Assembly: GCF_900091565.1 (NCBI RefSeq) | Contig: NZ_FMCV01000003.1 | Span: 186,001 to 250,000 of the forward strand | Reading direction: 5' to 3' | Source: Micromonospora marina | Lineage (GTDB): Bacteria; Actinomycetota; Actinomycetes; Mycobacteriales; Micromonosporaceae | DNA: 64,000 bases | Shown: positions 1 to 9,000 of the stretch, piece after piece | Layout of the letters: every line of letters begins with the position of its first letter | How positions within the stretch are numbered: position 1 is the stretch's first letter | The notes under the pieces: generated by a model | What the model was told of the DNA's origin: nothing | The model's input: only the letters and a program-made list of their open reading frames with translations | Database searches by the model: none | Translations under genes and position numbers: made by a program

Positions 1-3000
1 ACCGGTGGCATCGGGTTCGAGGTCAGCCGTCACCTCGCCCGGACCCGGCGTGCCCGGCTGGTGTGGCTGGGCCGCTCGCCGGAGGACGGGCGCGTCCGGT
101 CCCTGGTCGCGCAGATCGAGGCGCTGGGCGGGCAGGCCGTCTACCTGCGCGCCGACGTCACCGACGCCGTCGCGGTCGGTCGCGCGGTGGCCGAGGCGCG
201 ACAGCGGTTCGGCCCCGTAGACGGCGCGTTCCACGCCGCGCTCGTGCTCCGTGACCGCGCCCTGTCCGCGATGGACGAGGCGGCGTTCACCGAGGTGCTG
301 CGGCCGAAGGTCGCCGGTGTCGGCGTGCTCGCCGACGCGCTGGCCGGTGAGCCGCTGGACTTCTTCGCGCTGTTCTCCTCGGCGCTGTCGTTCGCCCCGG
401 CCCCGGGGCAGGCCAACTACGCCGCCGCGAGCACGTACGAGGACGCGTACGGGCTGGCACTGCACCGCCGCGGACAACCGGTACGCGTGGTCAACTGGGG
501 CTGGTGGGGCAGCGTCGGCGTGGTCGCCGACCCCGGACACGCGGCCCGGTTCGCGGCGCTGGGCATCGGCTCGATCGAGCCGGCCGAGGGCGTCGCGGCG
601 CTGGAACGGATCCTCGCCGGCCCGCACCCCCAGGTGGCAGTGCTCAAGGGCACGAGGGACGGGCTCGCCGCGCTCGGCGTCCACCCGTCCCCGCCCGCCG
701 ACGAGTCCGTCACCACCGCCCCACCCGCGACGGTCGGCACCGACCCGTCGCTGGACCGGTCCAGCGCGGCCTTCCGTACCCTCGACGGGCTGGCCCGCGA
801 CCTGCTGCGCGACCGGCTCCGGGACCGTCCCGGGCCGGCCTCCGGGCCGCTGGCGGCCGCCGTCGCCGCCGCCGTGGCCGGGCCGCCGGCCGGCCCGTCC
901 ACCGCCGACGTGCTCACCCGGCACCCCGACCTCGCCCCGCACGTCGCGTTGCTGGCCCGGTGCGTCGACGCCCTGCCCGGCGTCCTGGACGGCCGGACCG
1001 CACCGACCGAGGTGCTCTTCCCCGGCGGCAGCACCGATCTGGTCGCCGCCGTCTACCAGGGGCAGCGGGCCGCGGACTTCTACCACCGCCTGGTGGCGGC
1101 GCAGGCCGCCGCCGCGCTCGGCCGGACCGGCGGCCGTCCGGGCCGCGTGCTGGAGATCGGCGCCGGCACCGGCGCCGGCTCGGCGTTCGTCCTCGACGCC
1201 TGCCCGGGAGTCCGGTACGACTTCACCGACGTCTCGGCCGCGTTCCTCCGCGAGGCCGAGGACCGCTTCGGCGGACGCCATCCGGGCCTGCGGTTCGGCG
1301 TCCTCGACATCGAACGGGAACCGGCCGGTCAGGGCTTCGAGGCCGGCTCGTACGACGTCGTGCTCGCCACGAACGTGCTGCACGCCACCGCGGACGTGGT
1401 CGGCAGCCTGCGCCACGCCCGGTCCCTGCTGCGCCCCGGCGGTGTGCTGCTGCTCAACGAGGTCACCCGCGCCTCCGACTTCCTCACCGCGACGTTCGGC
1501 CTCCTGCCGGGCTGGTGGCGGTTCACCGACGCCCACCGGCGGCTGCCGCACTCCCCGCTGCTGTCACCGGCCGGGTGGCGTGCGGCGTTCGCCGAGGCGG
1601 GCCTGACCGGCCGGATCCTCGGCATGCCCGGTGTCCCCGACGACGAGCAGGAGCAGTGCGTGCTCGTGGCGACGGCCGGTGCGCCGCCGGTGGACCGGGT
1701 GCCGGCCCGCGCCGCCCGGGACTACGTCCGCGCGGTCTTCGCGGAGGTCCTCAGGTACCGCCCGGACCAGCTCGACGACGACGTCACGTTCGACAACTTC
1801 GGCGTCGACTCGCTGGTCAGCCAGCACCTCGTACGCCGGTTCTCGGCCGATCTGGGCGACCTGCCGGCCACTCTGCTGTTCGAGCACCTGACGATCGAGC
1901 AGCTTGCCGACCACCTGGCCCGGGACCGGCCGGGTCCGCTCGCCGGCACGCTCGGGATCGCCGCGGTGGACGCCGAGCCGGCACCCGTCCACCCGGCCGC
2001 CTCGGTCGCCCCGTCCACCTCGGTCGCCCCCGCCGTGCCGGCTGCCTCGGCCTCCGCCGCCCGGGGCGACGCGGACGCGATAGCTGTCGTCGGCCTGTCC
2101 GGCCGCTACCCGGGCGCGCCGGACCTGGAGCGGTTCTGGCAGAACCTGGTCACCGGCACCACAGCGATCACCGAGGTGCCGCCGGAACGGTGGGACTGGC
2201 GCGAGCACTTCGACCCGCGCCGCGGCCGGGCCGGGCACACGTACAGCCGGTGGGCCGGGTTCCTCACCGACGTCGACCGGTTCGATCCCGGCTTCTTCGG
2301 CATCCTGCCGAAGGACGCGGCCGCGATGGACCCGCAGGAGCGGCTGTTCCTGGAGGCCGTCTGGCTGATGCTGGAGGACGCGGGCGCCCTCGGGGGAGTG
2401 CTGCCGCGCGACACCGGCGTCTTCGTCGGCACCATGTACGGCTCGTACGGCAGGATCGCCGCCGCGCAGGGCTGGCCGGAGGGCCGCTACACCGACGGGC
2501 ACTCGGCGTACTGGTCGATCGCCAACCGGGTGTCGTACACGCTCGACCTGACCGGGCCGAGCTTCGCCGTCGACTCGGCCTGCTCCTCCTCGTTGACGGC
2601 GGTCCACCTGGCCTGCGAGAGCCTGCGCCGCGGGGAGTGCTCGGCGGCCGTCGCCGGCGGCGTCAACCTGGTCCTGCACCCAGCCCACCTGATCGCGCTG
2701 TCGTCGATGACCATGTTGTCGGCCGACGGCGCGTGCAAGGTGTTCGACGAGCGTGCCGACGGGTTCGTGCCGGGCGAGGGCGTCGGCGCGGTACTGCTCA
2801 AACCCCTGTCCGCGGCCCTGCGCGACGGCGACCGGATCTGGGGCGTCATCGAGGGCGGTTTCGTCAACTCCGGCGGCCGGACCGCCGGCTACACGGTGCC
2901 CAACCCAACGGCCCAGGCCGACCTGGTGGTCCGGGCGCTCGCCGCGGCCGGCGTGGCACCCGGCGACGTCGGCTATCTGGAGGCGCACGGCACCGGCACG

Positions 3001-6000
3001 GCCCTCGGCGACCCGATCGAGATCGCCGGCCTCGGCCGGGCGCTCGGCGGTGCGCTGCCGGACGGCCGGCGCATCCCGGTCGGCTCGGTCAAGGCCAACA
3101 TCGGTCACCTCGAAGGCGCCGCCGGCATCGCCGGCCTGACGAAGGTGCTGCTGCAACTCGCGCACGGAACGATCGCGCCCTGCGCGAACCTGTCCACAGT
3201 CAACTCGCGCATCGACCTGTCCGGGTCGTTCCTGCTGCCGACGAGCGCGCAGCCGTGGACCGCGCCCCGGCGGGCCGGGATCAGCTCGTTCGGGGCGGGC
3301 GGCGCGAACACGCACCTGGTGGTCCGGGCGCATCCCGCGCCGCCGCCCGCACCCGTCCAGCCGGGGCCGCACGTCGTGGTGCTGTCGGCGCGGACCCCCG
3401 AGCAGCTGCGGACGCTCACGGCCGCCGTGGCCGACCTGGTCGAGCGGACGCGCCCGCGCCTCGACCAGCTCGCGTACAGCACCCAGGTCGGGCGGGCGGA
3501 GTTCGACCACCGCCTGGCCGTCGTCGTGTCCGACGTCGACGAGCTGGTCCGCCGGCTGCGGTCCGGCGAGGTCACCACCGGCACCGCCGGCACCGATCCG
3601 CTGTTCGACGGCGACGGCGGCGCCGAGATCGCCGCCGACCTGCTGCGCCGCGGCCGGCTCGACCAGGCGGCGAAGCTGTGGGTACGCGGTGTCCCGGTCG
3701 ACTGGGCCGGCCGCTGGCCGGTACGGCCGGGACGGGTGCCGCTGCCGCCGTACCCGTTCGACAGGCAGCGGCTGTGGCTGCCCGAGCCCGCCGGCACCGC
3801 ACGGCCGCCGGTGCCGCCGTCCGTACCGGAGGGCGACCGGACCGCCGACGGCCGAGACGCCGTGCCGCCGAGCCCGGAGGCGGTGACGCGGGCGAACGCC
3901 GTGCCGGAGACCGTCGCGCCGGACGCGGCGGCACCGGAGACCGCCGTGCCCGACGACGATCCGTGTGTGTACCTGCGGCCGCAGTGGCGGGCCGAGCCGC
4001 CGCCGGAGGGCGGGCGACCGCCGGCCCGCATCCGGGTGATCGGCGAGGGCCCGACGTTCGGTGGCCGCCACGACCAGGCCGACCCGGACGTGGTCGTGGT
4101 GCACCTGCCGGCTCGTGCCGCCGGGCTCGCCGACGAGGTGCGCGAGAGCCTGCACACGGTCCTGCGGACCGCCGCCGAGGTGCTCACCCCCGATCCGGCC
4201 GCGCCGTTGCGGATCGTCGTCGGCTGCCCGGACGAGCGGCCCGCCTACACCGCCGTGACGGCGGCGCTGCGCACGCTCGCCCTGGAGCACAGCGGCTTCT
4301 CCGGGGCGGTGGTCCGGGGTGGCGTGACCGCCGAGGCGGACCTGTGGCACGTCTCCGGCCCGCCGGAACAGCGGGTGGACGACGTCCGCTGGACCGGCGG
4401 CGTCCGTGAGGTCCGCCGGATGGTGCCGTTCCGGCCCGGCCCGGTCCTGCGGCGCACCGGCGGCGTGTACGTCGTGGTCGGCGGCACCGGCGCCGTCGGC
4501 CGGCACCTCGCCGTCCACCTCGCCGCGACCCGCGCGCCGTCGGCGGTGGTGCTGGTCGGCCGGACCGCGCCGGCCGACGACGCCTTCGCGTTCGTCCGCG
4601 CGGACGTGACCGCCGAGTCCGACGTACGCAGTGCCGTGGCCGAGATCCGCCGCCGCTACGGGCGCATCGACGGGGTGGTCCACGCCGCGGGCGTGCACGA
4701 CGACGCCCGCGCCCTGACGAAGCCACCCGCCGCCGTCGACGCGGTGCTGGCCCCGAAGGTGTCCGGCCTGCGGCATCTGGTGGACGCGCTCGGCACCGAG
4801 CCGCTGGAGTTCCTCGCGCTGTGCTCGTCGATCGCCGGGCGGACCGGCAACCTCGGGCAGGTCGACTACGCCTACGCCAACGCGTTCCTGGACGAGTTCG
4901 CTGCCGGCCGGCCCGGCACGGTGTCCGTCTGCTGGCCGCTGTGGGCCGACGGCGGCATGGCCGTCGACGACGCCACCCGCCGGTTGTTCGCGCGACGCTG
5001 GGGGAGTGCGCCGCTGCCGACGGCCGAGGCGGTACGGGCGTTCGACCGTGTCGTGTCCGGCACCGAACCGGTGGTCGCGGTGCGGTTCCCGGCGGAGACC
5101 GCGCCGGAGTCCTCGGACGTCCCGGCCGGCGGCCCGGAGCCGGGACCGGATCCGGACACGGAACTGCGTGCGCTCGCCGCCGGGTTCCTGCTCGTCGATC
5201 CGGACGAGGTCGACCCGGACATCCAACTGCTCGACCTGGGCTTCGACTCCATCTCGCTGACCGAGCTGGTGAACGAGACGAACGAGCGGTTCGGGGTGGA
5301 CCTGCTGCCGACGGTCCTCTACGAGCACCCGACGCTGGCCGCCTTCGGCGCGTACCTGCGCACCGTACTCCCGGCCCGGCCGGTCCCTGCCACTGTGGAC
5401 GCCAGGCCCGCGGCGGACCGGCCCGCTGCGGACGCCGCCGAGCCGCCGGCGGACCTGCCGGCCGACGCGGTCGCCGTGGTGGGAATGGCCGGCGTGCTGC
5501 CCGGCTCGCCGGACCTCGACGCGTTCTGGCGGCACCTCGCCGCCGGCGACGACCTCGTCCGGGCGGTCCCGGCCGACCGCACCGACCTGCTCGACGACCC
5601 CGCCACCACCGGCGTCCGCGCCGGCTTCCTCGACGACGTACGCTCGTTCGACGCCGACCTGTTCGGCATCGCGCCGCGTGAGGCCGCGCTGATGGACCCG
5701 CAGCAGCGGCTGTTCCTCCAGACCGCCTGGCAGGCCGTCGCCGACGCGGGATACCGGCCGGCGGACCTCGCCGGCACCGACACCGGGATCTTCGTCGGCG
5801 TATCCGCCTGCGACTACGACGACCTGCTCCGCGCGCACGACGTGCCGGTCGAGGCCCACACCGCGAGCGGTCTCGCCGACTGCATCCTGGCCAACCGGGT
5901 CTCCTACCTGCTGGATCTGCGCGGACCCAGCGAGGCCGTGGACACCGCCTGCTCCAGCTCGCTCGTCGCCGTGCACCGCGCGGTGCGGGCGCTGCTGGCC

Positions 6001-9000
6001 GGGGAGTGTGCGACGGCGCTCGCGGGTGGGGTGAACGTGCTGCTGAGCCCCGGCCTGTTCGTGGCGTTCCAGTCCTCGGGCATGCTCAGCGCCGACGGCC
6101 GGTGCAAGACGTTCGACGCGTCCGCCGACGGGTACGGCCGCGGTGAGGGCTGCGGTGTGGTGCTGCTCAAGCCGCTGCGCGCGGCGGTCGCCGACGGGGA
6201 CCAGGTGATCGCCGTCATCCGGGGCAGCGCGGTCAACCACGCCGGCCGCGGGCCGTCGCTGACCGCCCCGAACCCGCAGGCACAGGCCCAGGTGGTCAGC
6301 CGGGCGTACCGGGCCGGTGGCGTCGACCCGGCGAGCGTCAGCTACATCGAGGCCCACGGCACCGGCACCCGGCTCGGCGACCCGATCGAGATCGAGGGGC
6401 TGAAGAAGGCGTTCGAGGGCGTGGACGCCACGATCGCGGTCGGGGCGGTGAAGACGAACATCGGCCACCTGGAGGCCGCGGCGGGCATAGCCGGGCTGCT
6501 CAAGGTGCTGCTGAGCCTGCGGCACGAACGGCTGCCGCGCACGCTGCACCAGCACCGCCGCAACCCGTACCTGCGGCTGGACGGCACCCCGTTCACGGTG
6601 CTGGACCACGACGTGCCGTGGACCGGCGAGCGGGTCGCCGGGGTCAGCTCGTTCGGATTCGGCGGCACCAACGCCCACGTGGTCGTGCAGTCGCCGCCGC
6701 CGCTGCCGGCGTCCCCGGCGGCGGGCCCCTGGCGCCTGGTGCTGTCCGCGTCCGGTCCCGCGGCCCTGGCAGAGTACCGGCGCCGGGTCGCGGACCGCCT
6801 CGCGGAGGGCGCCGACATGGCCCGTGTCGCGTACACCCTCCAGGTGGGACGGGAGGCCCTGGCCCACCGGTTCGCCGCGGTGGTCGCCGACGCCGCCGAG
6901 GCGGTGGCGGTGCTGCGCGGCGAGGCGCCGCCCCGCCGTGACCCGGAGACCGAGACCTGGCTGGCCGGCGGGGACGTGGACTGGGCGGCGACCTGGGACC
7001 ACCGGCCGGCCCGGATCTCCGTGCCCGCCCCGCCGCTGCAGGCCCGGCCGTTCTGGTTCGACGACGGCCCGGCCCGCGCCGCCGCAGCGGCCCGGCCCGC
7101 CCCGGCGGAGCCGCCCGCCCCGCGTGTTCCGGCCGAGCCGCCCGCCCCGGTCCGCAGCATCGGTGCCGGCCGGATCGTGCTGCGTGACCCGTCGGCGCTG
7201 CGCCGCAACGGCACGGGCCGGCGTACCGCCGCCGACGCGGTGGCGGTGAACGGCGGACGCGCGTCGAACGGCGCGTCGTCGGTGGGCGTGCTCGCCCGGC
7301 CGGACGCCCACCCGGCCGGAGCCGGTCCGGCAGCGGCAGCGCCACCGGTCGCTCCCGAGCGACCGGCCGCGCCTGAGCGGCCCGCCGAACCGCACGGCCC
7401 CGCCGAACGGCCGGCCGCCGCCGTCGCCGTCCAGGAGGCCGCGGCCGCGGTTCCGGCCGCGCCCGCGGAGGTGGCCGAGGCGGTACGCGACTGCGTGGCG
7501 CGGGTGCTCGGCGCCGACCGTACGGAGATCACCGCCGACCGGGCGTTCGCCGACCTCGGCCTCGACTCGATCTTCCGGATGGAGCTGGCCCGGCTGGTGG
7601 TGGCCACGTTCGACGTGGAGGTCACCGCCGCCGACCTGTACGAGCACGACACGGTCGAGGCGGTGGCGGCACTCGTGGCCGCCGGCACGCGGGCCCCCCG
7701 GCCGGCCACACTCGGCGACGGCGTCGAGGAGCTCGTGACCGGGGTGCTGGAACGTCCCGTCGAGCCCGGCCGGACGTTCGCCGACAGCGGCCTCACCTCG
7801 TTCGACATGCTGCGGGTCGTCGGCGCCCTGGAACAGCGTTACGGCGCGCTGCCCAAGACGCTGCTGTTCGACCACCCGACGATGGCCGACCTCACCGCGT
7901 TCCTGGCCGGGCGGTCCGCCGGGACCGGCGTGCGGACCGAGCCGGGCACCGGTCCGCAGGTCACCGGCCGGACGATCGAGAGCGGCGCCGAGGTCGACGG
8001 TGAGCCCGTCGTCGTCCGTAAGCGGACCCTGCCCGGCCGTCCGGCGCTGCGTGACCTCCTGGCCGACCTGGACCGCCGCCACGCCAAGGAGGGCGGGCTG
8101 GCCGGCCGGGACATCGCGCCGTACGCCTTCGTCGACTCGGCGCGGGCCGGCTACGTCAACTTCTCGGTCCGCGGCGACGACGTGTTCGCCTGGAGCTTCG
8201 TCGGGCACCACGACCACTTCCACGACCTCGTCGCGGAGTGGATCGCGTGGGCGCGGCGGCACGGCCTGCGCCCGAACTTCCTGTCCCTGGCCCACCTGAC
8301 CGAGGTCGCCGGGGAACCGGTCACCGCGACCCCGTTCGGGGCGGTGCAACGCCTGACGGACCTGGCCTCGTTCACCGTACGGGGCGGCCGGATGCAGCGG
8401 CTGCGCAGCCTCCTGCACCGGTTCGAGCGCGCCGGTGACTGCCGGATCGAGGAGTACCGGGCCGGCGCGTCGCCGGAGACCGACCGGCAGATCGTCGGCC
8501 TGATCGACTCCTGGGGCCGCCGCAAGCAGATGGTGAACCCGTACGTCGGCGTGGTCCGGGAGGAGATCGGCGGCGGCACGCTGGACCCCCGGCACCGGGT
8601 CTTCCTCACCCGGGTGGACGGCGTCCTCGTCAACGCGGTCATCGTGACCCGGATCCCGTCCGAGCGGGGGTACCTGCTCGATCTGGAGTTCTACGCCGAC
8701 GAGATGCCCGCCGGCGGGCTGGAGTGGGCGATCGTCCGGATCATCGAGCTGACCGCCGCCGAGGGCTGCACGTCGTTCAGCTTCGGGGCGAGCTTCGGCG
8801 TCGCCATCACCGAGTCGCGCAACGCCGACCCGGCGGTGGCGGACGCGTTGGCTGAGCTGCACTCGGTGGGCGTGTTCGGGCCCGGCAACTTCCAGTTCAA
8901 GAACAAGTTCCGGCCGGAGAACACGCCGATCTACCTGTGCCAGCCGTCGACCGGTGACCGTACCTCGGTCACCGACATCATCCTGATGATCGCCGATCCG